Source: Methylobacterium platani (lineage in GTDB: Bacteria > Pseudomonadota > Alphaproteobacteria > Rhizobiales > Beijerinckiaceae). Taken from it: 64,000 nt of DNA. Made by a program: the position numbers and the translations under genes. Positions 1-9,127 of the stretch are shown piece after piece (within the stretch, counting starts at the first letter, position 1; each line of letters opens with the position of its first letter). The notes beneath the pieces are model-generated. The model was not told the origin of the DNA and ran no database searches. It was given only the letters and a program-made list of their open reading frames with translations. Where the stretch lies: positions 16,387 to 80,386 of the forward strand of contig NZ_LWHQ01000074.1 of NCBI RefSeq assembly GCF_001653715.1. Direction: 5' to 3'.

Positions 1-59
1 GTGTTGTGGGCAGGCGATCCGTGGTACCCTCTGCTCCCGAGGATAACGAACTGACCGTC

Positions 60-695
60 ATGGCCAACGCCGATCCACGGACCTATCGCGCCGACGAAGT
101 GGTCTCGTTCCGCAAGACCGGGGAGGAGTTTGGAGGCCTGTCCAATATGGCGCCCGGCTTTCCAATCCGAATTTCTGGCGTATTGGTACGAACCTCGGAA
201 GCCCTGTATCAAGCGTGCAGATTTCCACATCTGCCCGAAGTGCAAAAGCTCATCTTGGGTGAGGCAAGCCCGATGACGGCAAAGATGCGCTCCAAGCCCT
301 ACCGAGACGACAGCCGCGAGCAATGGGACAATCTACGAGTTCCCATCATGAAGTGGTGCCTTCGTGTCAAGTTGGCGCAAAACTGGATGAAATTTGGCAA
401 TCTCCTACTTCGAACGGAAAACAAATCAATCGTTGAGGACTCTCGGAAAGATGACTTCTGGGGAGCAATAAAAGGACAAGGCGGAGACTTCCATGGGAGC
501 AACGTCCTCGGTCGTCTCCTAATGGAGTTGCGAGAAAAGTTTAAAAACGACCCTGAAAGTTTGATGTATGTACCTCCTGTAAAAATATGCGATTTCAAGT
601 TGTTGGGTCAAGAAATACCAGAATTGTCAGCAGATGTCATTTCAAATAACGATCGACATAATTCATTTAATTCCAGATATACTTTGCGGCTATAG
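60..695 (+). CDS. NADAR / YbiA-like family protein
   Basis: The 211-aa product carries the NADAR/YbiA signature: EFGGLSNMAP near the N-terminus, then SEALYQACRFP, a central MKWCLRVKLAQN block, IVEDS and DFWG. Family members are N-glycosidases acting on riboflavin intermediates or on ADP-ribosyl adducts (for example, reversing guanine ADP-ribosylation). I chose ATG 60 because homology begins soon after it. A GTG at 6 is in frame, and the frame may extend upstream of the window. No ADP-ribosyltransferase toxin partner is visible, so it is either orphan or its partner lies to the left. The 3' third is noticeably more AT-rich than the neighbours, which suggests horizontal transfer. Function is inferred from motif pattern only. 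Confidence 0.75.
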   Translation: MANADPRTYRADEVVSFRKTGEEFGGLSNMAPGFPIRISGVLVRTSEALYQACRFPHLPEVQKLILGEASPMTAKMRSKPYRDDSREQWDNLRVPIMKWCLRVKLAQNWMKFGNLLLRTENKSIVEDSRKDDFWGAIKGQGGDFHGSNVLGRLLMELREKFKNDPESLMYVPPVKICDFKLLGQEIPELSADVISNNDRHNSFNSRYTLRL

Positions 696-904
696 GACTT
701 GTCATAGGGATTTGCAATAATTAGTGCAGCCGGCAGGGTATGGCGACCTAATATGCGAGAGTTGGTGCGCTGTAGAGAGGAAGGGGCTGGGCTTCAAGGG
801 GCATCGATCACTTGCCCCCTCTTACGAGACGGCGAACCTTACGATCAGGGTGGTAGAACATCGTCTGACCAATTGCCGACACCGACTCACTGACCGGCTC
901 CGAC

Positions 905-1294
905 TCAGTGGCATAGCCTATGTGGCGCGCGGCATCCTCGGTCGGGGCCACCCGCCACGACCGCACAAGCGGAGTGATCCCCGCGAGAGTACTCGGCCGA
1001 GCAATCCTTTGTCAGCTCGGCCATGATCGCCTCCAGCTGCTCAGGCGCCTCGGCGCGCTTGCGCGCGAGGAGAGCGGCGCGCACCTCGTCCCCGGCGACA
1101 GCCGCCTGCAACAGCCCGTGAGCAGCGCATCGGCTTTCTCGCTGACGGGCACGAGCGCAGTCCCGTCAATGCGGCGGCACAAGGGATCCCCCCGCGCGGG
1201 TCTGGATACGGATCGGGCGCCCGCCCACCTCACCGTCGAGATAGGCGATGTCGCCGTTCTTATGGGTGCGCAGCGTGCGCGTAGCGGTGATCAT
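905..1294 (-). pseudogene. Degraded small hypothetical gene
   Basis: Reading the minus strand from ATG 1294 gives a plausible protein start (MITATRTLRTHKNGDIAYLD) that runs into a stop near 1169, just after a run of G. Coding-like sequence continues in the other minus frames to about 905, with segments such as ALVPVSEKADALLTG and DEVRAALLARKRAEAPEQLE. At least two frame changes are needed to join them. This looks like a decayed gene of unknown function. The rest of 696-1482 shows only short overlapping ORFs and nothing I can support. Confidence 0.4.
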
Positions 1295-1482
1295 TCGCGA
1301 CACTGGCGCGGACTTCGTAATAGCTCACCTCACCTCGAGCGCCGCCGTCTCTCTCGAAGGACGGCTAGGCTCGCAAAGCCCCGGCTCTCCTCTCGCTCCG
1401 GACCCGGAGAGGAAATTTACATCAGAACATGGCCAGAAGGGGGGATTCGCCCTTAACTCGGCCGTGGTAGCGTCGCCGCACT

Positions 1483-1914
1483 GTGCCGATCCGCCCCGAA
1501 CACCGCCAATTCTACCCGATCGACTGGCCGCAGCTCTCGGCGGTGATCCGCTTCGGCCGCGCCGGCGGGCGCTGCGAGGCCTGTGGGCGCCCGCACGGTG
1601 AGTTGATCGTCTGCCTCGACGGGGGAACCTGGTACGATGCCGCGGCCGGGCACTGGCGCTCCGGCCGCGGCCGCACCTTGCGTCGAGAGCCCGGCCTCGC
1701 GGTGCTGGCCACCGCTCGGCTAACGATGCCAGTTCTAGCGACGTGCCACCGCGAGCACGACACCAGCCTCAACGGCGACCGTGATCTCGCAGCCTGGTGC
1801 CAGCGCTGTCATCTGATCCACGATCGGCCCGAGCACCTGCGCCGCCGGCGTCTGACTTATCGGCGCCGGCGGGCCCTCGGCGACCTGTTCGAGGGGCCCT
1901 ATCCGCTCATCTAA
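1483..1914 (+). CDS. HNH-type nuclease-like protein
   Basis: This 143-aa protein has a CEAC zinc knuckle at about residues 31-34. A C-terminal ATCHREHD ... N ... CQRCHLIHD module at about residues 85-115 matches the His-Asn-His (beta-beta-alpha metal) pattern with its second CxxC pair. Small HNH proteins like this occur in phage and accessory regions as endonucleases. It starts at a GTG (1483); no better ATG exists upstream in frame. It stands alone between degraded genes, so a role in defence or a decaying element is inference only. An active HNH nuclease is likely but not shown. Confidence 0.6.
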   Translation: MPIRPEHRQFYPIDWPQLSAVIRFGRAGGRCEACGRPHGELIVCLDGGTWYDAAAGHWRSGRGRTLRREPGLAVLATARLTMPVLATCHREHDTSLNGDRDLAAWCQRCHLIHDRPEHLRRRRLTYRRRRALGDLFEGPYPLI

Positions 1915-2189
1915 GAAGACAGAAAAGCGAGGGTGCGGTCGGCCGACTGTCTCCGTCTCCAGGGCGGAACTGATCGTCGCCACCCGGTCCCGCCCGCCGC
2001 GCTTGGCCGCGCACAGCGCCGTCCGTTAGTCATTCCAACCCTAGCAGACGTAATTGGCGGGCCATAGCAGTGTTCACTGCGGCACGCCCTTATAAGCGGC
2101 TGGAATAACGAACGGTCCCGCGACGTGCAGCACATACATTCCGAGTTAGGTGTTTTGCGAACCTTTATGGCTGCGCCATAACCGGCAAC

Positions 2190-2483
2190 ATGCCTGAGCT
2201 TGCTCGTGTCACGGTCGCTCTACGTATCTTCGGCGACGGCCTCGATCCGGATGAGATCACGCGTCTGCTCGGCATTGAGCCTACGGGATTGGCGCGTAAA
2301 GGCGACGTCCATCATACGGCATCCGGTCGTGAAGTCGTCGCGCGGTCCGGGTTCTGGCGTCTCAATGCTGGCGTGCCCGGCAGCCTCAACACGCAGATCG
2401 GTGCGCTACTCACCAAGCTCACGAGTGACCCGACCATCTGGCGCGAACTGACCGAGCGCTATGAGTGCGATGTCTTCCGCTGA
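2190..2483 (+). CDS. DUF4279-like protein, C-terminally truncated
   Basis: The 97-aa product begins ELARVTVALRIFGDGLDPDEITRLLGIEPT, continues with a RKGDVHHTASGREVVARSGFW block, and ends in ERYECDVFR. This is the layout of DUF4279 domain proteins (immunity-type small proteins of about 130-140 aa). The usual C-terminal strand after the YDxDxFCG motif is missing, because a TGA follows immediately. The same frame then stays open to 2567 and reads LSEGCWGW, which resembles the lost part. I read it as a gene damaged at its 3' end, where it overlaps a broken minus-strand gene. Function unknown. Confidence 0.5.
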   Translation: MPELARVTVALRIFGDGLDPDEITRLLGIEPTGLARKGDVHHTASGREVVARSGFWRLNAGVPGSLNTQIGALLTKLTSDPTIWRELTERYECDVFR

Positions 2484-2517
2484 CTGAGCGAAGGCTGCTG
2501 GGGTTGGCCTGTGGACC

Positions 2518-2843
2518 TCAATCTAAAGACACCGCGATCCGATCCGGCGATACCTCGAACGGACTGATCCAGATTTGCTCGCCGTCGTCCTGGCCCTCGA
2601 CCGGAACACGCCTGGCGACCTCGGCGGGCGCGCCTTCGACCCGGAACCGTAAGCTGCCCCCTTCATCGATCCGGCGCACCAGGGCGGTCAGGGCCTGCGC
2701 GGCGAGCCCGTCCCGGCCGGGGAAGGCAGTGGCCAGCAGGTGATGAGCACAGCCCGCTCCCGCGGCTCAGGTGCACGCCATTTGGCGATTTCACCCCACG
2801 GCACCAGCCACCAAGGCTGAAAGGTCGCCTTCGTGCGTCTCAT
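2518..2843 (-). pseudogene. Frameshifted hypothetical gene
   Basis: Minus-strand reading from ATG 2843 gives MRRTKATFQPWWLVPWGEI and continues to about ITCW near 2735. A one-base frame change then gives good coding sequence (AQALTALVRRIDEGGSLRF, PAEVARRVPVEGQDDGEQIW, ISPFEVSPDRIAVSLD) to a stop at 2518-2520. The combined product would be about 108 aa with no family I recognise. Either a sequencing error or a genuine frameshift near 2730-2740 explains it. It overlaps the damaged end of the upstream DUF4279-like gene. Confidence 0.5.
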
Positions 2844-3022
2844 GCCCAAGCCTACTTGGTTATACCTTTGAAAAATTATATCACACCGGATTTGCTTGGA
2901 CCCGGGGATAGAAGTGCACGATCGCCTTTACCCGGAGGCCGTTCCGGGTATGTTCGAATTAGCGCGGCCGTTGCCGACAGGCAAGATCGGCAGTCCGCTG
3001 AGCAAGATCGAGGATCAATCTC

Positions 3023-6000
3023 GTGAAGCACCGCTCTCGCAAGCCTTCTCTACGAAATCTGGGCGATCGCTTCAAGTTCTCTGATGACTCTCTACGAGCC
3101 GCTGGCGGAGCCCTTGCGTCACGACTAAATCCTGCGACTGATTTGGAAACTGGCGAGCAGTATCTTGTTAGGCTGTTCACAAAGACTGGCACGTCCATTG
3201 ATAGGGATGTTCGGCAGCTTGTTGATGGCGGAATGCGTCGCATTCGCCGCGTATTCTCGTCGCGACGAGCGAAAGAGGTCCTCGTTGAGATTATCGAGGT
3301 TGTAGAAGACGAATATGAGCTTGGCATTGTTATGCTCGATCCCGGATCTCCGCTGCTAGGATTGCCACGCACAACCCTGGCGAGGCGCCAGTCATGCATG
3401 ACAAACAGTGGTCGTCGTGATTTTTGGCGAAACATATCTCGGGTTGTCGAGGGTCTCACCTATTGTCATGATGCAGGCATTGTACACGGTGCCATCGACG
3501 AGTTTGCGATCTTCGCTGGTGACGAACAGGTACCGACCTACAGACTAGGCGGTTACGAGGCCTGCGTGCATATCTCCGCCGAAGGCTTGACTCCATCCGA
3601 GATGTCTCTTCGATCGTCCAAAGCTGTTTCGTTCCGTCAGGATCTGGCCGACTTGGCTAAGGTGATCCGCTCGACCCTTGGTATAGCGCAGCCGGACGAA
3701 CCTGTTTTGACGAGCATCGAGCGTCGCATGCTGGCTAGAATGACTGACCCACCACATTTTCAGCTCTACGATAGCCACATAGCTTTGGAGGATTTGGCTG
3801 AAGTCATTGAAGAGCTTGGCCAATTAGGCACGAACGTAGAAGGGGAGCTCGTACTTTATGCGCGTCAGGACATCCTGCGGAGTGACCTTCCATCGTTAGC
3901 CTCAGGTGCAATCCCAGCAGACGACACGGAAGCGGTCATGCGTTTCGTCGCGGACGACCTGCTCGGACCCGACACTCGCGCAGGTATCATTGACGCGCGC
4001 ACGATCCGCCTTGTGACAGATCTTGCGACGTACAGAGTCGAGATGGTCGAAGATCGGATTGGCGTGATCACGCGTGGCGCGAAGCGTCAACCACACGACG
4101 CAATCGCGGACGCATTCGAGATCAAGCGACGCATCCATTTGGCGAGGAACCGTGGCGCCGCGGGCGAGCGCGTCCGAAGGCTCGGCAATGGCGCTCTATT
4201 GTGGTCTAGCCTGCGCCAGAAGCCAGTGGCAGCAGCTACGTTCGACGACCCGCCGTCGTGGCACGCGCTGATCCTGCTGGAAGCCTTCTCTCTCCTGAGG
4301 CAGCAGTTTCGGACCTTCCCAGTCGAGGTGTTGACGCCTCCTCGGGATCAATCCGATCTTGTGTGGATTGCCCCCCGCGGCGACGAGGTGCGGGACGCAC
4401 AACGGAAGCGGTTGAAGCTGCCACCGCTAGGCATCGCTCTCGACCGGGAGATGAATCACGATGAGGGTCGTCCAGACTGGACTGTCTCGGCCAGTGACAC
4501 GCTCGGTCGGCCAAGGGAGAGGCTTCCAGAGCTTGCTTTGGAGAAAATCTCAGAAGTTAATGGGCGTATTGCCTATGCGTTCAGGTCGAATGAACCCCTT
4601 CTGCCTGAGCAAGACCTATTCCTGCGACCCCGCACCGAAGCGGGCACCGAAGGCGCGATCCGGCGCCGGCTGCAGAACGTCGTCGCAGCGAGGGCAAACG
4701 TCGAGCTTCTAAGAGCGCTCGACGACCCCACAACAGTAGCGATCGATGACGCACTGCGGTCGGTTGCGGCTCCCGGCGATCCGCCCAAGGGGCTCGATGA
4801 CTCGAAGAAGGACGCCTGGGAGGCCATTACAGCTGGTAAATCGATCAGCGTGGTTGTCGGACCGCCAGGAGTTGGAAAGACCTATCTTGTTGCGCAACTA
4901 CTCAAGAGCATTCTACTACAAACTCCAAGTGCTCGTATTTTAGTATCGTCTCAAAACCATGAGACACTTATTGCAATGGAACATGAGCTGAAGAAGGAAC
5001 TAGCACCTCTCGGAAAAATCGTAGTGCGCGTGCAAAAGTCTGATGTAGATACTGATGCAACGCTGCTAAGACAGAACTCTCGCAACGTACTTGAGACAAT
5101 ATCACATCCAAATATATCTGGCGCACTCATCAATTCCTTCCATGAAATCCGGGTTGCATTAAAACCGACAGACGAGACCGAGCGAGCCGTCTCGGAGCGG
5201 GTCCTGCGCGATACTGATAATTTGCTGCTGCGCTCAGCCGACGTAACCTTAGCGACAACGTCATCGCCTTTTGTCGAAGACATGATCGCGGATGGCGAGC
5301 AATTCGACTGGGTATTTGTTGAGGAAGCCGCACGCGCTAACGGCACCGAGCTGATTGGATCGCTTTTGCTCGGCAACCGACGCGTGATGATTGGTGATCA
5401 TCGACAACTATCACCGTTCGAAGTCGCCGAAAGAAAAAAATTCTTTGAACCATTTCGCGCTGAGGAACTGCTGAAAGATGGAGCTGAGCGCTTACTATCT
5501 ATTCCGGATCTACCTCCAGAGGTCGATGCAACTCTAAAAATATTAAGGGAAAGCAACTCTTTATTGATCGATGTGTTGGCGGCCGCTACCCGCATGGAGG
5601 AACCTTTTCGCTCCATTGCAGAGCGCGAAGAGGAGCGTGAGATCGAGACCGGCCGCCCGAGCCCAATTGCGAAGACGCTGTTGGAGCAGAGCCGAATGCA
5701 TCCAGCAATCTGCCAAGCCGTTTCCCACACATTCTACGGCGGCAAACTCGTTCCATCCGCTCGAGTGAAAGAGAGAACAGCAACAGTTGGATCACACGGC
5801 GGTTTTCCAACCTCGCCGCTCGTCGTGCTGGATCTTCCCCCACTGAGCACAACTCGTCTTCGGTCCTTCGAAAAACGCAATAGGAAGGAGTTGTCGAACC
5901 CCGCCGAGGCGGCGGCCTTGGTCGACGCGCTCTTGGGTGTGCGTCCGGAAGCGGCTCCCAAAGACAAGCCGCCGAGTCTCGTTGTGTTGGCAACATATAC

Positions 6001-6442
6001 TGGGCAAGTCAAACTACTTGAGCGCCTTCTGAACTCTCGGGTAACCCTCGATGGGCGCCTAGGTGGTTTCGTTTCGCCACGAGGCGACGGGCGTTTCGTC
6101 TACACAAGCGATAGTTTTCAGGGCAGTGAGGCGGATGTCGTCCTGGCGAGCCTTGTGCGCAACAACGCGATGGTCGGCAGACCGGCGTTAGGATTTCTCA
6201 GTAATCCTCAGCGTCTCAATGTCCTTTTGAGCAGAGCAAGGCATAAACTCATCGTCGCGACGAGTCTTCAGTTTCTATCGAATGTGGTCGATGGAACTGA
6301 TCCCGACAAGATTGGCGGCGAACTGGGTTTCATCCGCGTGCTGGTCAATGAGTTGCGTGGGCAGGCCGCCGAGGCGGCCGATAAGGGGCCGCGCGGCGTG
6401 ACAATCCTACCACGGGACGAGCGCGGGAAGGCTGTGAAATGA
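3023..6442 (+). CDS. mkoA: Mokosh type I MkoA: kinase-like domain fused to SF1 (Upf1-like) helicase
   Basis: This is a 1139-aa two-part protein. Residues about 15-260 look like a protein-kinase fold (CHDAGIVHGAID in the HRD region), but the VAIK lysine, HRD aspartate and DFG motif all appear replaced (YLVRLF, HGA, LGG). Residues about 595-1110 form an SF1 COG1112-type helicase. The motifs are GPPGVGKT (~613), VFVEEAARAN (~762), GDHRQLSP, LLEQSRMHP, DSFQGSEADVVLASLVR and LNVLLSRARHK. It starts at GTG 3023 with GAGG upstream. The stop overlaps the next gene's ATG by 4 nt, so the two are translationally coupled. A kinase-helicase plus PLD nuclease pair is the published composition of type I Mokosh anti-phage systems. 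Defence here is inferred from architecture. Confidence 0.85.
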   Translation: MKHRSRKPSLRNLGDRFKFSDDSLRAAGGALASRLNPATDLETGEQYLVRLFTKTGTSIDRDVRQLVDGGMRRIRRVFSSRRAKEVLVEIIEVVEDEYELGIVMLDPGSPLLGLPRTTLARRQSCMTNSGRRDFWRNISRVVEGLTYCHDAGIVHGAIDEFAIFAGDEQVPTYRLGGYEACVHISAEGLTPSEMSLRSSKAVSFRQDLADLAKVIRSTLGIAQPDEPVLTSIERRMLARMTDPPHFQLYDSHIALEDLAEVIEELGQLGTNVEGELVLYARQDILRSDLPSLASGAIPADDTEAVMRFVADDLLGPDTRAGIIDARTIRLVTDLATYRVEMVEDRIGVITRGAKRQPHDAIADAFEIKRRIHLARNRGAAGERVRRLGNGALLWSSLRQKPVAAATFDDPPSWHALILLEAFSLLRQQFRTFPVEVLTPPRDQSDLVWIAPRGDEVRDAQRKRLKLPPLGIALDREMNHDEGRPDWTVSASDTLGRPRERLPELALEKISEVNGRIAYAFRSNEPLLPEQDLFLRPRTEAGTEGAIRRRLQNVVAARANVELLRALDDPTTVAIDDALRSVAAPGDPPKGLDDSKKDAWEAITAGKSISVVVGPPGVGKTYLVAQLLKSILLQTPSARILVSSQNHETLIAMEHELKKELAPLGKIVVRVQKSDVDTDATLLRQNSRNVLETISHPNISGALINSFHEIRVALKPTDETERAVSERVLRDTDNLLLRSADVTLATTSSPFVEDMIADGEQFDWVFVEEAARANGTELIGSLLLGNRRVMIGDHRQLSPFEVAERKKFFEPFRAEELLKDGAERLLSIPDLPPEVDATLKILRESNSLLIDVLAAATRMEEPFRSIAEREEEREIETGRPSPIAKTLLEQSRMHPAICQAVSHTFYGGKLVPSARVKERTATVGSHGGFPTSPLVVLDLPPLSTTRLRSFEKRNRKELSNPAEAAALVDALLGVRPEAAPKDKPPSLVVLATYTGQVKLLERLLNSRVTLDGRLGGFVSPRGDGRFVYTSDSFQGSEADVVLASLVRNNAMVGRPALGFLSNPQRLNVLLSRARHKLIVATSLQFLSNVVDGTDPDKIGGELGFIRVLVNELRGQAAEAADKGPRGVTILPRDERGKAVK

Positions 6443-8199
6443 CAATTTACATTGCAGCTTGGCACTACCGAGCGCGAGTTGTCGTCCAACGAACCTGGGG
6501 CTGGAGTCCGGTCGAAGAGCTTGTGCTCCTGCATCTCGACGAAACTCCAGGTCCGATGGAGTCCATCAAGGCTCGACTAGGCCTCAACTCTCAAGTCGTT
6601 GGAGCAACCTTATCACGTCTGATGCGGTTCGGCTTGATTGAATTACGAACATCTCCCGTACCTGTACTTGCTACCAGCACGCTAGGACAGCAGCTAATCA
6701 GATCAGGGCAACCTCTTCCCGAACGAACTGTTGACCGCGAGATACCCATCAGCCTAATCTACGAACGGGTAGGTCAATCCGTATTTCGCCGTCGTGACGT
6801 AGATTTCGTGCTGGAGCGGGATGTCGGGCAACTGGCTTATGCGGTCAGGTTCTCCCGTGATGAGCGTGATGAGACCGACGAGACGATGGCTCTCCGGGTT
6901 GGTCGTTTCATGGCGGGATCAATGCGGCCAGGCGAATGGCTCCGCGGTGTGCGCGCTATCAACTCCGTTCTGCGACGGGTTTATCTTAAGATTGATCTCA
7001 ACGACGCGAAAAACGGAGTTTTTCCCAAGAACGCGAGCGACGAGCTTGTTGCCGCTCTTCGCGCCACCGTCTCAACCGGCAGTTTGCCTTCGCTCGCGCA
7101 TCAGGATCGCTCACCTCCTCCTCCCATCGAGACGGAGTTCGACGCTAGTAATTTTCTTGTTGGATCAGCCGAACATGTCGATCGCTTCGTTGAAATTGTC
7201 AATAAAGCAACACAGGACGTATTTGTCCTGTCAACCTTCGTCGCATCACAAGCAGATGAGAAGGGGCGGGAACAGCGTGATCGAATCATCGACGCCCTTG
7301 ACAAGGCCATTAAACGTGGGGTCACTTGCCATTTATTTTTTGGGACATCACTCGATGAGAATGCAAAACATGCTCATGCCATGGAGGAGATCCGGGTTAA
7401 ATTAGAGGCTGGCGGGCGCTCCCGAGGATACCTCAAAGTTCATCGCGACCCAGTAAGGAGCCACGCCAAGTTTTTGGCCGCTGATGACGGGGCAGGTGGG
7501 GCAGTCGTCGTAATTGGCTCGTGCAATTGGTTGTCATCGCCATTCCTAGCGGTGGAAGTGTCAGTACTTCTCAGGGAGGCGGGAGCTGCGGCAGCCGCCC
7601 TCGACGTCTTGCGTGCGATTGTGGCACCCCTTCACGATGCCAGTCGCTCCCGGGAAAACCTTCGGTTCATGGCGGCCGAGTTGCGACGGTCAATCATAGA
7701 AGTCGGTCGTCATCGTATGGAGCCATCTGAAATTCTGAAAGCGCGTTTCTCTGTAGTTTATTCCGCCGACCACGACGCCCTGCTCCGGAGAGCAGCTCAC
7801 GATGCGAAAAAACGCTTCATCTGCTGTACTCATAGGCTTGGTGCCCCGATGGTTCCAGCGCTGTTCACGCCAGCAGAAGTCGCAGGCCGTCGCCTTGAAG
7901 ATGTTCGGGTCCTTTATTCACGTCAGACAGGGCCCGTAAAACGTCGACATGTCTCTGAGCAGCGCACACGCCTTCACGGCGTGGTGGATGTAATAGGTGT
8001 ACGCGACCCCCAGCTTCACTGCAAATTTCTACTATGGGATGACGACGATGTTGTGGTAAGTACGATGAATTGGGGGTCGCAATCAGGTCGAGCCGACGAC
8101 CCTATGGACGAGATTGGCATCCATCTAGAAGGTCCTGGCTTGGCGGCAGCACTCCTTGATCGAGTTGAACAGCTGCTGCCCGAGGCTGACGATCCATAG
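6439..8199 (+). CDS. mkoB: Mokosh type I MkoB: phospholipase D-family nuclease with N-terminal winged helix
   Basis: The 586-aa protein has two PLD half-sites: HAKFLAAD ... GSCNW near residue 341 and LHCKFLLWDD ... STMNWGSQSG near residue 524. Each supplies the H-x-K and downstream Asn/Ser expected of PLD-type nucleases. The N-terminal ~75 residues (VEELVLLHLDETPG, VGATLSRLMRFGLIEL) look like a winged helix. The ATG lies inside the stop region of the helicase gene (ATGA overlap), so the two are one transcriptional unit. Type I Mokosh pairs exactly these activities. Both half-sites look intact, unlike the partner's kinase domain. No third gene follows in the unit. Confidence 0.85.
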   Translation: MTIYIAAWHYRARVVVQRTWGWSPVEELVLLHLDETPGPMESIKARLGLNSQVVGATLSRLMRFGLIELRTSPVPVLATSTLGQQLIRSGQPLPERTVDREIPISLIYERVGQSVFRRRDVDFVLERDVGQLAYAVRFSRDERDETDETMALRVGRFMAGSMRPGEWLRGVRAINSVLRRVYLKIDLNDAKNGVFPKNASDELVAALRATVSTGSLPSLAHQDRSPPPPIETEFDASNFLVGSAEHVDRFVEIVNKATQDVFVLSTFVASQADEKGREQRDRIIDALDKAIKRGVTCHLFFGTSLDENAKHAHAMEEIRVKLEAGGRSRGYLKVHRDPVRSHAKFLAADDGAGGAVVVIGSCNWLSSPFLAVEVSVLLREAGAAAAALDVLRAIVAPLHDASRSRENLRFMAAELRRSIIEVGRHRMEPSEILKARFSVVYSADHDALLRRAAHDAKKRFICCTHRLGAPMVPALFTPAEVAGRRLEDVRVLYSRQTGPVKRRHVSEQRTRLHGVVDVIGVRDPQLHCKFLLWDDDDVVVSTMNWGSQSGRADDPMDEIGIHLEGPGLAAALLDRVEQLLPEADDP

Positions 8200-8432
8200 T
8201 GTTCGGTCTTAACGCATACGTACCGTCGACACCGTCCTGCAAACGCGGTCGCTATCATCAGGGAGTCGACGGAGCCGAGCCGATCGTTCGAGCATTTTGT
8301 TCGATCGATCCGCGTGTAGACCCAGCGGATGGGGTGCCGTGCCACGTGCGCGCACGTCGAGGTATCCGGTTGGCACTCCGACAGCCCCTAAGATAGATCC
8401 GTCGTCCCCGCACGGGGCGGGTGGGAGAGGGC

Positions 8433-8702
8433 ATGGCCTCCACCAGCCAGAGCAGCGCCGAGTTCCTTGCCATCATGCTAGAGAATGCCGAGCTTCGGCT
8501 GGCGCTGGCCACGGCTCAGGACCAGTGCGTCGAGCTTGCGGTCATAGCGGGTGAGCTGCACGGCGAGATCGAGGCACTGAAGCTTCGCATTGCGGAGATC
8601 GAGCAGGGCCAAGCTGGGGGCGGAACGACGCCCCTGGTCTCGCGGTCGGATCAGGCGGGCGATCACAGCCAGAGCCTGCGACCGGCTACCGAATTGGGGT
8701 AA
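8433..8702 (+). CDS. Small coiled-coil hypothetical protein
   Basis: This is an 89-aa ORF with GGAGAGG just upstream of ATG 8433. Residues about 10-60 (ENAELRLALATAQDQCVELA, GELHGEIEALKLRIAEIEQG) have heptad-like Leu/Ala/Ile spacing typical of a coiled coil, followed by a polar tail. No family recognised. It stands alone, 233 bp after the Mokosh-like cassette and in the same direction, so it could be a fortuitous ORF in GC-rich DNA. The amino-acid pattern is better than that of the antisense frame. Confidence 0.4.
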   Translation: MASTSQSSAEFLAIMLENAELRLALATAQDQCVELAVIAGELHGEIEALKLRIAEIEQGQAGGGTTPLVSRSDQAGDHSQSLRPATELG

Positions 8703-9127
8703 AGGCCGGCAGGCCAGGGCTGCGATGTAATGGCGAGGAGCCAGGGCAGCTGCCCCGCCACCCGATCTGATCACGGGCTGGCGGGGAGGGTCGTCCATCT
8801 CACGCTCGAGCCGGTATGCAACGTGGCTCTGCGGCAGAATGCGGGCGGGAGCTTAGCGAAGGCTGAACCGGCGGATTGGCGCGAAACTTGGATCGGGACC
8901 GGATCGGCGCATTCGAACAGGGCCGCATTGCACACAGAGTGGGACGAGGGCCGCGCGATGCGGTCGTCACCCGCAGGGCCGAAACCCGGCACGGGGTTCG
9001 GGGAGCGAAGCGAGTAGGACGCGGTTCCGCAGGAACGCGCCCCTCCTTTCGAGACCAGGCTCGCCGAAACTCGTGCCGAACGGCATGGCATCGGTGCACC
9101 TGGCCAAGTAGCAGGGGAAAAGGTCTA
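8703..9127. other. Non-coding stretch with an imperfect repeat copy
   Basis: I see no convincing gene here; short ORFs on both strands have unlikely composition. Bases 8991-9029 resemble 23688-23727 in the same orientation, with about 21 of the first 24 bases identical (core GGGGAGCGAAGCGA here versus GGGGAGCAAAGCGA there). Meaning unknown. Confidence 0.4.
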
